Shown: in pieces, positions 16,139-27,000 of the stretch
How the letters are laid out: each line of letters opens with the position of its first letter
How positions within the stretch are numbered: position 1 is the stretch's first letter
Source of the DNA: Alphaproteobacteria bacterium
Lineage (GTDB): Bacteria; Pseudomonadota; Alphaproteobacteria; RF32; CAG-239
Direction: 5' to 3'
Length of the DNA: 64,000 bases
Assembly (NCBI GenBank): GCA_017470165.1
Contig: JAFUEX010000023.1
Location: 1 to 64,000, forward strand
The notes under the pieces: generated by a model
What the model was told of the DNA's origin: nothing
The model's input: the letters and a program-made list of their open reading frames with translations, nothing else
Databases searched by the model: none
Program-made: the position numbers and the translations under genes

Positions 16139-18223
16139 CTATTTTACATACGGGTCGGCATCATCGGTTGCATCATCAAATATTTGCGGCGGGCGAGTGA
16201 TGGAAATTGAGCGGGGATGAGCAATAATCGGCGCCCAATCGCCACCCTGCTCCGCAGCCGAATCCGTTGTATATATATTGCTCCCCTCGCCTATCATTTC
16301 AACCTCGGCATATTCATATCCGTCATCCGACGACAAAGGCGCATCCGCCACATCCGGCAAAACGTCCATAGTCTCCGAGGACGCCGAGTTGTTGCCGAAT
16401 CCCCAATCTTCACCGCTCAACTCCGATAAATTGAAATAATCCTTAGGCTCATCGTCAACCATAGGTGAGACAGAGGATGGCTCATCATCAAGCCAAAAGT
16501 TTTTCTCTGTCTCCGGCGGGGTTGCGGGAGTTTTTGCTGCCACCTCGGAGGGCTCTTTGGCGGCGACATCATTTGCGGGCAAAGGCTCGTCTTGAAAAGT
16601 AAAACTTTGGTCTATCGGCGGGGTATTATCATCGGCAGTCTCCGCCACCCAATTGTTAAAATCATCCAACGGCTCGGCGGGAGGCTCAGTTTGGGCAAAG
16701 GCATCTATCACATCAAAAGACCGATCGGGCACGGGGGTGACATACTCAGACATCGGTGCGGCATATTCCGGAGCCTGCGTCCCGATTTCCGGTGTTTCAG
16801 CAGATGATTTATCTTTTTTCTTTTTCTTTTTTTTCTTGCGTTTTTTCACTTCATCGCTTGGAGAAATATTATCATCTGCAGCGATATCATCATCTTGCCA
16901 TGCCAAGGGCGGCATATCCTCATCGGTTTTGAGCGGCTGAGGGGCAGGCTCCGACGGCAATGCAGCGTAATCTTCAGGGGCAGGTGCGGCTGCAGAATAA
17001 GCCTCAAGGGGCGGCGGGGCATAAGAATTTATGTTGAGATTGGCGGCAGACAAACCTGCAACAATAGCCTGTGCGATTTCTTTGCCTTGTGCGGCCGACA
17101 GCGAATCGTACATATCCTTTTGCGCGGCAATCAAACGACTGATGGCGGTTTCCATATTTTTTTCACCGGCAGCCTGCAAATCGCCGATTTTTTCGACCAG
17201 CATCAAGGTTTGAGCCGTAGTGTCGGGAGCATTAATCTGAATATTGTTGGCGTTATTATTGGCTTGGTTTTGCGCTGTATTGATACTGACATTGTTTTGC
17301 AACAACCGGCTAACAACCCCTTCTATCAGCTGCGATTGTGACTGCTCAATCAATTTCAGCAGTTGTTCGGTATTATCCGTCGGGGCAACCGTAAGACTGC
17401 GCGCTTCCTGATTGAGCGATGAGAGCATCTGAGCATTGGATTTTACCAAAGTTTCTATCAGCTCTTGATTGCCGGAATTGTTATTTAAGGCGGTGCTTTC
17501 CATTTTGCTGAGCCGCAGGCTTATATCTTTTTGACTGGACATAAGCTCTTGCAATAATTGACTGTCGGCGGTTGAGGCGGATGGGGAAACCGGTGCGGTT
17601 GATGATTTGTTTTGCATAATGGTCTGCACCAACTCGGCCATACTTTGTTGCTGAGCTTCTTTGCTTTGGTTAATGTATTGTGCTAACGCCAATTGGTTTT
17701 TGCTCAAGTTGGCACTGATTTTCTCCAAACTTTCTTTCTGCATTTCGCTTTGGCGTGCCAAAAGATTATCAAACGCTCCGGCAAACTGACGGGCAAAATC
17801 GTCCCCAAGCGAAATATTCATATTACCACCGGGAATATACTGCGGAACAGCGGCAGATGTCGACGGAGTTTGAGTTTGAGTTTGAGCTTGAACCTGAGGC
17901 TGCGACTGGATGAGTGCACTTTCCAAAATAGGCGAGGGTTTATCCTCTTCAAGCGCAGATTTTTGCCGCTGCATCCCCTTTTTTTCAGCCAAATCACCGA
18001 TATAATCCTGCAGCATTAACCCGCCGGGCAGCGAGGCAAAAATATTGCAAATCTCGCTGGGTAATTCAAGCAGCATTTTATCAAAAGCCTCTTTGCGCTC
18101 AGGGGGGAAAATATGCATTTGCCGATAGATGTTCAAATAGCGCTGAGCCGCCACAACGGGGTCTTCTTCGCCGTTGCGGAGTGCTTTACGTCTTGCCTCT
18201 GCTATTTCATCATCTTGTGCCAT
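16139..18223 (-). CDS. Cytosolic coiled-coil and low-complexity T4SS-cluster protein
   Basis: The 694-residue protein has no signal peptide or membrane helix. Residues 1-100 are helical and possibly folded. Residues about 150-400 are Gln/Asn/Ser-rich with coiled-coil character. Then come an acidic Pro-rich stretch, a lysine block (KKRKKKKKKKK near the middle), and a long acidic disordered tail. It lies directly upstream of the Pro/Gln-repeat gene and downstream of virB11. A cytoplasmic platform, substrate adaptor or polar localisation role is possible but there is no family evidence. The lysine block is encoded by an A-rich run with eight consecutive A residues on the coding strand, a place where polymerase slippage could occur. 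Confidence 0.7.
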   Translation of the reverse strand: MAQDDEIAEARRKALRNGEEDPVVAAQRYLNIYRQMHIFPPERKEAFDKMLLELPSEICNIFASLPGGLMLQDYIGDLAEKKGMQRQKSALEEDKPSPILESALIQSQPQVQAQTQTQTPSTSAAVPQYIPGGNMNISLGDDFARQFAGAFDNLLARQSEMQKESLEKISANLSKNQLALAQYINQSKEAQQQSMAELVQTIMQNKSSTAPVSPSASTADSQLLQELMSSQKDISLRLSKMESTALNNNSGNQELIETLVKSNAQMLSSLNQEARSLTVAPTDNTEQLLKLIEQSQSQLIEGVVSRLLQNNVSINTAQNQANNNANNIQINAPDTTAQTLMLVEKIGDLQAAGEKNMETAISRLIAAQKDMYDSLSAAQGKEIAQAIVAGLSAANLNINSYAPPPLEAYSAAAPAPEDYAALPSEPAPQPLKTDEDMPPLAWQDDDIAADDNISPSDEVKKRKKKKKKKKDKSSAETPEIGTQAPEYAAPMSEYVTPVPDRSFDVIDAFAQTEPPAEPLDDFNNWVAETADDNTPPIDQSFTFQDEPLPANDVAAKEPSEVAAKTPATPPETEKNFWLDDEPSSVSPMVDDEPKDYFNLSELSGEDWGFGNNSASSETMDVLPDVADAPLSSDDGYEYAEVEMIGEGSNIYTTDSAAEQGGDWAPIIAHPRSISITRPPQIFDDATDDADPYVK

Positions 18224-18308
18224 TTATCCCAGCTCGCATAAATTCGGTCTTTGGGGAGTATTGTAGCTCAGAGCTTGTAAATTTAGTGTTAATATACCAA
18301 GGTTTATT

Positions 18309-19277
18309 TTAAGTAATTTCGGTTACGGCGCGCAAGTTGCCATCGCGGTTAATCTGCACCACCCGAAGTTTTTGGTGCATTTCTTCAATGGTTTTTTTGC
18401 GGTCGATGGTGGGATAGGTATGCAAAATACGATCGGTAAAGGCTTGATAGGCGGCCTCAGAGCTCTCGGCATGGATGGTGGCCAGGCAGTTGTCGTGGCC
18501 TGAGCCCATCAGCTCCCAAAGTGCCCCGGCATTAGAAGTGGATATCTCACCGCCGATAATGGCATCGGGGGTAAAACGCACCACCAAGTCGATAACTTTG
18601 GCATAATTCAAAGCATTGGTCTGTTCGGTACGCGACAGGGTTATATGCACTCTGTTTTTATGCGGAACGACCAACTCGCGCGTATCCTCAATGGTGAGAA
18701 TGCGTTTATTAATATCCAATATTTTCAGCAAGTTGTTCAAAAAGGTGGTTTTACCGGTAGCGGTGGCTCCGGAAACCAAAATATGATCGCCGCGCTTAAT
18801 ACTCAACAGCAATCTCTCATAGGGGTCCTCCGGCTCTTTAATATCTTTGAGCGGATTTATTTTGTGCAGTTTTTCGCCCTGCATCAAACCATAATCCCCC
18901 AAGCCGAAAGCCACATCATCGGCGTGCACACGTATGGTGAGTGCAATGCCGCCGGTTAAGTCATTATTGTCGTACATTACGTTTTTACCGCATATGGCCG
19001 AAAAACGGTGTTCTCCGGGGATGGTGGCATAAACCACCGGATTGCCCTGCACCGGATCAAACGGCAGCTCATAAGTATTGGCCACAATATACAACAGGTC
19101 GGTCAAATATTCTTTGGTTAATTTTTCATCATTATAGGCCACCCAAGGATAGGCTCGCTTGCCGCGCAGGCGCAACCATACCTCACCGGCGTGATTGATA
19201 GCCAACTCCTCAATGCCATCTTGGGTGTACCAGTAAGACAAGGGACGCAAAATTGATTCCAAAACCGTAAAACTCAT
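18309..19277 (-). CDS. virB11: VirB11-family secretion ATPase
   Basis: This 322-residue hexameric traffic ATPase powers T4SS assembly and substrate transfer from the cytoplasmic face. Visible motifs are the Walker A (GATATGKTT, 170-178), the Asp box (TIEDTREL, 195-202), the Walker B region (DAIIGGEIS, 238-246) and the His box (GHDNCLATIHAES, 260-272). Length and motif order are those of VirB11 rather than the longer GspE/PilB types. It starts 13 bases after the VirB10-like gene with AAGGAG before the ATG. The Walker A has Ala where GGTGSGKT is usual, a mild variation. Confidence 0.93.
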   Translation of the reverse strand: MSFTVLESILRPLSYWYTQDGIEELAINHAGEVWLRLRGKRAYPWVAYNDEKLTKEYLTDLLYIVANTYELPFDPVQGNPVVYATIPGEHRFSAICGKNVMYDNNDLTGGIALTIRVHADDVAFGLGDYGLMQGEKLHKINPLKDIKEPEDPYERLLLSIKRGDHILVSGATATGKTTFLNNLLKILDINKRILTIEDTRELVVPHKNRVHITLSRTEQTNALNYAKVIDLVVRFTPDAIIGGEISTSNAGALWELMGSGHDNCLATIHAESSEAAYQAFTDRILHTYPTIDRKKTIEEMHQKLRVVQINRDGNLRAVTEIT

Positions 19278-19290
19278 AAAATCTTACTCC

Positions 19291-22200
19291 TTAAAACAGT
19301 GACGGAACGCCATCATCGGCCGACGAGCTTGAAGAAGAGGATGTCACTCCGGCGCCGCTTGAGGTTTGCGCCGTGCTGCCGGTTTGTCCATAAGATGGCG
19401 GCGGAGGCGGCGCTACGCGTTTTTGCGTTGTCGGAGTGTCAATCAACGGAGTCGAAGAACTGCTCACGGCCTGAACTCCGGCATTATCCGGTTTGTAAAC
19501 TACCGACGAGCTGTCGCCGCCAATCGTACTGGTCGGGCCGCCGGGGCCGTAAACCTTCTCACCGGGTTTAACATTGGCCGAAGTATGGGTAACATCAACA
19601 TCAATCAAACCGTGGGAATTACTTGAGCCGATAGGGTTGCCCGAGCTTTGGGCCTCTTTGTCATTTTCAAACGACCGCAGCCACAAATCCTCATTGGGAT
19701 AAATAATGATGCGCGTACCGTTGGGAATGTAAATTTGGGCTTGAACATCGGTTTTATCTTGCAAAATCTCATTAAAGATATTCTTCATATCCTCCAAAAA
19801 GTTTTGTCTCGCATCGGAGGCAGCCTGCTGCTTAGAAGTTTCGGTTTCACCGGAAGAATTATCCTCGGCAGTGGCCACAAAATAGGCAGCAGTCGAGCTT
19901 AATACCGTGGTTAACACCGGCAAAGTGTATTTCTTGAGCAATTGTTGGTCGGCATAACCAAGAGCTCCGGCGCGGCCTTGAGCATCGGCCGTCATACCAT
20001 TGAACTGGAACATCGATCCGTCAGGACGAATAAGGCGCTGCCATTGAATCTGCACCCGAGCAGCATCCGAAGTGGCCTCGGAAGGACCGCTTATACCGCT
20101 GAAATTGCCAATCAGGCGCGAACCGGCAGGAATAATGATATTACGCCCCTCTTCAGCATAAACGTTGCGCTCGACATAAGCGGTAACCGGAGCCGGATTT
20201 GCTGCATCAATAGCGCGGGCAATAACCGCGGGAATCGGCTTGTCGGCCAATATCATTTCGCTCATATCAACCCGCCATGTCGAATATGTCTTGCTCATTC
20301 CCCAATCTTTTTGATAGCCGGTAAAAGCCTCCGCGCGAATGCCGCTGCTGATTTTGCCGACGGCAATACTGCCGCGGCGCTGATTCATTGCCGCATCAAG
20401 GGCTGCCTTGCGGGTCGGGTCATAGCGCTCACCGGGGCCATAACCGCCACCGGGGCCCAAATTGCCGGCCGAACCGTTGCCGATGCCGTATGCACCGCCG
20501 GGACCGAATGTGCCCGCGGGAATAAACACATCTTTTTTACCCTCCGAAGTTTTGTCGGCTATCTTTTGCGGGTCTATATCCGCCGCCTCGGCAACTCCGA
20601 TAAGATTGCCGTCATCATCCATAATTGTTCCGTCGGGCATACGATAGCCAATAACATCACCGTCATCGTTGACAACCTGATCATTTTCCAAAATTTCTCC
20701 CAAATATTCGCCATCGGGAGTAAGTGCTATGCCCAAAGAGCTGAGATATTGATTGCCGGATTTCAGCACCACACCACCGGAATCTCTTGTTGTCTCCTCT
20801 GCTTTGGAGCCTTCGGAAGATATCTGCCCGCGTTCATACCAACGACGTTCCAATTGGTTCATTATATCCTGAGTAGCCTTGGAGATTTGATCAACTGCAG
20901 TTTGCCGGCCGATAATCGCACCGGAATCATCGATAATATTGCCATTGGCATCAACTTTGCCCAGCACTTTTTCATTAACGTCGCGGATAACTCCATTGGC
21001 ACCGCGTTTGCCGATTACTTCGCCGTCTTCATCAACAATAGTACCGTCAGGCATAACATAGCCGATAACATTACCATTTTCATCCAGCAAAACCTGCCCT
21101 TTTTCCGTTGATGCCGCACCGGCATTTTGCCCGATAACCTTACCCTTATCGTTTACTACCGTGCCGTCGTCTTTAAGACGCCCTACTACATTACCGGCTT
21201 CGTCCACCACCGAACCATCGGCATTAACATAGCCCACTATCTTGCCGTTTTCGTCAAGCGCTGCTTGAACGCCTTGCTCTGCAGCATCAGAAACCGCCGG
21301 TTTCTTAACCAATATTTTGCGATAATATTGCAAAGGGGTGGCCTGAGCCACAATCTTGCCGTCAGAAGAGGTGAATTTACCGTCATTATTGATGCTGCCC
21401 AGTTTATTACCCTTACGATTGGATACTTCGCCGTTGAGATCGAGACGACCGATAGAAAGATGCTGTTCATCACGCAAATTATAATCGCGAGCGCCGCGAG
21501 CCGTCACTTGCTCGTCCTTGATGACAAAGCCGCGGTCAAAACGGCCTAAGTTGGCTCCGTTAAAATCGGCAGCCTCACCGTTGCGGCTGATAATTCCGAC
21601 CACTTCGCCGTTGTCTCCGTAAAGATAAAAATCATACAAAGCATATCCGATTTGTGCTTTATCAGAAATGACATAACCGTCATAATCGACATAGACGATA
21701 CCTTTGCGCTCATTGTCAATTACCTTGCCCTGCCGATTGATGTAGCCTAAAAATTTGTTGTCAAAATCAAAGGCTACGCGATATTTCATCATTGAACCGA
21801 TAGGCAAACCGGACACCGAATTAACCGTGCCGTCCGGCTGCTGATAGCCGATAACCATATTTTTGTCATCAACAATCTGTCCATTGAAGGCTGCGGCACC
21901 GATAATCTTGCCGTCGAAGGCAATAACCGAACCGTAATCAACAGCGCTACCCAACCAGTTGCCATCAGCATCGTAAAGATTTTGCAGATAATCCAAACAA
22001 CCAACATAATCGCCGTTTGAGGCATAAACCTTGCCGGAATAAGTCGGATATCCGATAATTTGCCCGTTAAAATCAATAATCGGCACCAACGAGCTCAATG
22101 CACCAAGCACCGCACCGCTGGAGCTTATAACCATCTTGTTGCCCAAAGGTTTTCCGACAAAAACTCCGCGCTGATTGAACACACCGCCTTGGCTTGACAC

Positions 22201-24039
22201 AACCCCCAAGGCTACGCATTTGTTATCGTGAGCGCCGGAGAAATCTTGCAAATAGCCGATTATCACGCCATTGTTATCACTGACCAAGCCTTGTTCAAGG
22301 GCGTATCCCTCTTTGGCTCCTTGCAAATTAACAACCTGCCCCGAAGGATTGAGATAGCCCAGCAACTCGCCGTTAAACCGCTGAGCCAATACTGCGGAAT
22401 AAGCCTGCCCGATTTTGGGAAAATAGTTAGAATTTCCAGCCACCGCTGCGCTGCCATCCGGCAAAACCTTGCCCGATTGTTGAAACGATTTGTTGAGCAG
22501 CAAATTATCTTGATTAAGCAGCCCCAATGCCGTTCCTTGAGCATTAACTGCTGCTATGGCGGCAATCGCTGCAGCCTGCAATTTATCAGCACTGTTGGTA
22601 ACAAAACGTTGGCCGGAGATATGCCCCATATTATCTCCCTTGGCGCCGACAACCTGCCCCGACAGATTGAGATAAGCATATTTTCCGCCGACTGAATTAT
22701 AAAAAACGTCTATTCCCTGCAAATGACCAATCAGCTCACCGGTAGAAGATGTAACATAGCCCAAAGGAGAGAGATTTATCTTGGAGCCCTTGTAGTCCAT
22801 CGACGAGGCAATGCCGCAAATACCGACAAACTCGCCACCGGCGGCAAATACAGCTTTGTTTTTTAATACCGAGCCCATCATTTGTCCGGAAAGATTGTAA
22901 GCATCATCGCCTATCATATAACCGATAGTAGTGCCATCTATCGAAATAACCACACCTGACTTAATCGCATGACCGACAAATGCTCCCTTATAATCATAAA
23001 TCGGACCTGAAGCCGATAAGCGACCGATAAGATTGCCGTCGCTATCAAAAACATTGCCGCGCGCTCCTAATTGCCCCAGTTTGGTACCGGCCTTAACAAT
23101 AACCCCGTCGGGATTAAGGTTGCCCATATAGCGCCCGTTTATATCGGTAGCCGTGGCAGAAAAACCGGCTGCTATGCCGACGATGGCGCCGGAATTACTG
23201 ATAACTCTCCCGTCGGCTCTGATTTTGCCGATGGTATTATTATCTTTGATGACAGTGCCGTTATAGCTGACCAATCCGATATAGCTGCCGTTGTCATCAA
23301 AAGCATAACTGGTATTTACCACCCTGCCAATAACGGTATTTTGATTGTCAAAAACATATTCATTGGCCTTGATATAGCCGATAACCTCCGAGTTAAAATC
23401 GGTAACCTGACCTCCGGGGACAACACTGCCGATAAAATCGCCATTGGTAGAAACCACCATGCGCGAAGATATCAATCGCCCGTCCAAAATATAATCTTTG
23501 CCAACCTTGCGATAGGCATAGCCATCGGGAGTAACCACCCCGATGGGTTTACCGTTCAATCCGCTGTAGGCACCATCACCGGTAACGCGTCCGGCGATTT
23601 TACCCTCATCATTATAAACCAATCCGGGGAAAATCACCTGCCCTAAAATGTCATAATACTCATTTACCACCAAACCATTGGGCAGGGTCTTACCTAGAAT
23701 CTGCCCCGAAGATGAGCGAATCGACCCGTCGGTTCCCACCTTACCCAACGGACGGACATCATTGCCGACAGCCACGCCTTGCGGAACGACCCCGCCGATA
23801 ATTTTACCCTTGCTATCCAATATCAAACTATCGGCGGTAACATTACCCAAAATCTTATTATCAAAACTTACAACCTTACCATCGGGAATAACTTTGCCCA
23901 GCGGATTGCCTTCAAAATCTATGGCGGTAATTTCCTGCGCCCGCGTGGCAAAAGCCCACACACAAGCAAAAACTCCGACCGCAAAAGCCAGTGAGCGCGA
24001 AAATTTAATTCTAGGACCTTCCTGCAGCAGATTAATCAT
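19291..24039 (-). CDS. virB10: Giant VirB10-like protein: signal peptide, about 60 repeats of 17 residues, C-terminal VirB10/TrbI domain
   Basis: The 1582-residue protein has a signal peptide (cleavage near ATRAQ), so unlike ordinary VirB10 it seems to lack an inner-membrane anchor. Residues about 40-1153 are tandem units of the form IGxVxPDGxVxDxxGxx. A Gly/Pro linker (about 1180-1205) leads to a VirB10/TrbI domain (about 1240-1460). In it, the segment KYTLPVLTTVLSSTAAYF fits the outer-membrane antenna helix and is followed by IPNGTRIIIYPNEDLWL. The tail is Ser/Pro-rich. Its ATG overlaps the stop of the upstream repeat protein (ATGA). The two proteins together look like one DotG/CagY-type protein split in two. 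VirB10 links inner and outer membrane parts of the channel. Confidence 0.85.
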   Translation of the reverse strand: MINLLQEGPRIKFSRSLAFAVGVFACVWAFATRAQEITAIDFEGNPLGKVIPDGKVVSFDNKILGNVTADSLILDSKGKIIGGVVPQGVAVGNDVRPLGKVGTDGSIRSSSGQILGKTLPNGLVVNEYYDILGQVIFPGLVYNDEGKIAGRVTGDGAYSGLNGKPIGVVTPDGYAYRKVGKDYILDGRLISSRMVVSTNGDFIGSVVPGGQVTDFNSEVIGYIKANEYVFDNQNTVIGRVVNTSYAFDDNGSYIGLVSYNGTVIKDNNTIGKIRADGRVISNSGAIVGIAAGFSATATDINGRYMGNLNPDGVIVKAGTKLGQLGARGNVFDSDGNLIGRLSASGPIYDYKGAFVGHAIKSGVVISIDGTTIGYMIGDDAYNLSGQMMGSVLKNKAVFAAGGEFVGICGIASSMDYKGSKINLSPLGYVTSSTGELIGHLQGIDVFYNSVGGKYAYLNLSGQVVGAKGDNMGHISGQRFVTNSADKLQAAAIAAIAAVNAQGTALGLLNQDNLLLNKSFQQSGKVLPDGSAAVAGNSNYFPKIGQAYSAVLAQRFNGELLGYLNPSGQVVNLQGAKEGYALEQGLVSDNNGVIIGYLQDFSGAHDNKCVALGVVSSQGGVFNQRGVFVGKPLGNKMVISSSGAVLGALSSLVPIIDFNGQIIGYPTYSGKVYASNGDYVGCLDYLQNLYDADGNWLGSAVDYGSVIAFDGKIIGAAAFNGQIVDDKNMVIGYQQPDGTVNSVSGLPIGSMMKYRVAFDFDNKFLGYINRQGKVIDNERKGIVYVDYDGYVISDKAQIGYALYDFYLYGDNGEVVGIISRNGEAADFNGANLGRFDRGFVIKDEQVTARGARDYNLRDEQHLSIGRLDLNGEVSNRKGNKLGSINNDGKFTSSDGKIVAQATPLQYYRKILVKKPAVSDAAEQGVQAALDENGKIVGYVNADGSVVDEAGNVVGRLKDDGTVVNDKGKVIGQNAGAASTEKGQVLLDENGNVIGYVMPDGTIVDEDGEVIGKRGANGVIRDVNEKVLGKVDANGNIIDDSGAIIGRQTAVDQISKATQDIMNQLERRWYERGQISSEGSKAEETTRDSGGVVLKSGNQYLSSLGIALTPDGEYLGEILENDQVVNDDGDVIGYRMPDGTIMDDDGNLIGVAEAADIDPQKIADKTSEGKKDVFIPAGTFGPGGAYGIGNGSAGNLGPGGGYGPGERYDPTRKAALDAAMNQRRGSIAVGKISSGIRAEAFTGYQKDWGMSKTYSTWRVDMSEMILADKPIPAVIARAIDAANPAPVTAYVERNVYAEEGRNIIIPAGSRLIGNFSGISGPSEATSDAARVQIQWQRLIRPDGSMFQFNGMTADAQGRAGALGYADQQLLKKYTLPVLTTVLSSTAAYFVATAEDNSSGETETSKQQAASDARQNFLEDMKNIFNEILQDKTDVQAQIYIPNGTRIIIYPNEDLWLRSFENDKEAQSSGNPIGSSNSHGLIDVDVTHTSANVKPGEKVYGPGGPTSTIGGDSSSVVYKPDNAGVQAVSSSSTPLIDTPTTQKRVAPPPPPSYGQTGSTAQTSSGAGVTSSSSSSSADDGVPSLF
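20581..23922 (-). repeat. Coding array of 17-residue repeats in the VirB10-like gene
   Basis: The translated units share the core DGxVxDxxGxxIGxV. They are spaced about 17 residues (51 bases), with occasional insertions (one Ala-rich near 22540-22590). At DNA level the plus strand shows recurrent blocks such as ccgatgatg/ttgccg but the units have diverged, so the array is old rather than freshly amplified. The consensus is like the beta-hairpin repeats known as DUF3659 (from memory). Confidence 0.85.
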
Positions 24040-27000
24040 CAGTTTCTCCGGTTTTTCGCAACTTCGCCCAAGACATAGCCAGCAACCTTTTTATCCAAGT
24101 CAATAAACGACCCGTTGCTTTTGATATAACCGATAACCGCACCGGAAGTGCTGACAACACTGCCGGTAGGAGAAACGCGCCCCGCATATTTACCATCGCT
24201 GCTCAGCACCGTGGCTCCTATCTTATAGATTTTGCCCAACAAACGATTATTCATATCGACAGCCAACCCTCCCGAGATTACCTTGCCGATGAGTGTACCA
24301 TTAAAACCATAAATTTTGCCATCAAAATTTACATAACCCACAACTTTGTCATTAGAAGAGATTACAATATCGCCGCTGACAACCTCACCGATGATTTTGC
24401 CGGATGATGAAAGCACGTTGCCATCGGGGAAAGCCCGCCCCAAGGCTGCACCATCCCCGCCGACGACCGAGGCATCGGGAAGGGCAAATCCGACCACTTC
24501 ACCACCAAAATCAATCACCGTTCCGCCTTTGAACAAATTGAGATTTTTGTCACTGCTGCCTCCGGGGAGAATCGCGGTAATAACTTCGCCCTTGGGAGAT
24601 ATAATGTCACCGAGCGAGTTCATCAAACCTCGATAATTGCCGGTTACATCAACCACAGCTCCTTCCCCGAGAACTTCGCCGGTAATTTCGCCCTTAGCGT
24701 CAATCACCTTGCGGTCGTGAGTAATATTGCCGACGATTTTGCCGTCCAAATCAATCACTTTGCCATCGGCACCGCAATATCCCAAATAAGAGCCGTCATA
24801 GCCGATGGCAACACCTTGGGTAATTACTCTGCCCTGATATTCTCCCTTGGTATTAAAAAATTCACCTTTAGCATTCACGCGGCCAAGCTCGTCGCCATAA
24901 CGACTGACAACCCGCCCGTCGGGCAAGGACACGCCGACGGTTTTGCCGCGTAAATCAATCACTTCGCCTTGCGGCAATCGGGCTCCCAAAATCCCGTTAT
25001 ATACGCCAAAACCGGCATTGACAATTTTGCCTTGCGATACGCCCGAGCGGTCATAAACTCCGCCATCGGGAAAAAGTAATCCGATTAATTTGCCCTCCGA
25101 ATCAACAATGGACGTTTGCTCTTGATAGGCGATACCATTAATGCGGTTTTCTTCTCCCAATACCAAATTGCCGGATGACAAGGTTTCGGCCGGATGTCCA
25201 TAAATCTTCACCTTGGCACGGTCATCCACATCATTAATAAATTCACCATCAAATTTGTATGCATAACGGCTACCGACAGTCCTTCCGATATAGGCACCTT
25301 TGCTGTTAAACACATCACCTAACAAGCCGACACACCCGATGGGCGAATTGTTGCTGCTGATAACCACATTGTTGGCATTAACATAACCCAAATATTTGCC
25401 ATTGAGGTCAATGACTGCGCCTTGGCGTCCGACTGCACCGATAAACTCGCCTTTTTCGTTGAGGACACTGCCATCCGGATTGACACAGCCAATGTACAAA
25501 TTATTGGCGTTTTTCACGATACCGGAATTGTCCACCCCCCCTAAAAGGTTGCATGAATTATCAAATACTTTGCCGCGAGGCAAAACCGCACCGACATAGC
25601 TGCCCTCATCATCAAAAACTATTCCTTGCGAGGTAATTTTGTATTTAGTATCCTCGCTGCCTTTTTTGATTTTGCCATCGACATCCAAATAGCCGAGATT
25701 GTTGCAGCCGAACCCGACGATATTGCCAACCCGCACCATTTTGGCAACTACTTTGGCCCCGCTTTGGTCCTTGACCAATCCGTTGGGCAAAATACGACCG
25801 AGAACCTGTTTTTTGTCATTTTCAATTGAGCCGTCGTTTTGCAAAGTTCCCAAAAGCTCACCTTGCGGTGTTATCGGCAGCCGTTCAAACGAAACTATTG
25901 AGCCGATAATACTGTTATTCTCGCTAAAGATTATTTCTTCACCGGCATAGCCGACCACATTGCCGTGAATATCTACGATTTGCCCATCGGTATTCATCTT
26001 GCCGATGATATCGCCGCGAGCGTTGCGCAAATTGCCGTCTTCGTCAACAAAACCTATGACATTGCCGTCTTTGTCATAGGCCATTCTGACCTTTTTGCCG
26101 ACGAGGGGAGAATCTTTAATTACAACATCGCCATGCTCATTGACATAGCCTATTGCCTCGCCCTCAGAATTAACAACATTACCATTGGGCAAAGTTACGC
26201 CCAAAACATTGCCGTTTTCATCAACCGCCACGCGGCCGGCTTTGGCAATAGTACCTAAAGGCTTGTTGTCTTTATCAACCACCGATCCATCAGCCAAAAC
26301 CCTCCCGATGACATTGCCGTTTTCGTCAACCACCGTACCGTCGGGCAGTGCGCGGCCGATGAGATTGCCGTTAGTATCATAAACCACACCGATATCAGTT
26401 GAAGTTCCGATTAATTTGCCATTGAAATCCAAAGCGGTGCCATCGGGCAAAACGTGCCCCACCACCTTACCTTCGCTGTTGACAACCTCGCCATCGGGGG
26501 TAACAAACCCGACCGGATTGGAAAAATCATCGTAGACAACCCGCGCATTTTCCGCAACCCCGATAACATTGCCATCATTATCCAAAATAAGGCCATCCGG
26601 CGACACACGACCGATAATATTGCCGTTTTCATCACGAACAAAGCCATCCTTATCAATAACGCCAATCTTTTTTCCATCAGGACCCACGGCAATCTGCGAA
26701 GCCTTGCCGAAACTGGCACCGGCTTTGTCGGCGGGGGTTGCCTCACAATATTTGCACTCTTCTTTGACCACTGCATTGCCACTGACCGGAATTTTGGCCG
26801 CTTTAGTACTCTCTTTTCCGAGATTTACCTCGTGCCACTTGACAATGAAATTGTTTTGCACATTACCGGCCACCACCGGAACCCATGACATCGTAATGTG
26901 ACAAGTTGCATCACCGTTCAGCTCAACACCGGCACATTGTGAACTGTTATAATCAAATCCGGCAGCCGGCGGCTCGGCCAATTCCACCGACACCACTTTG

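Noticed and set aside
19942-21111. 389-residue open frame on the plus strand opposite the VirB10-like gene
   Set aside because: It arises from the repeats read in antisense; no signal, ribosome site or family match.
20581-26693. CRISPR-like array of short DNA repeats
   Set aside because: The repeats are in frame, degenerate, and code for a protein repeat with no spacers of constant length and no cas genes.
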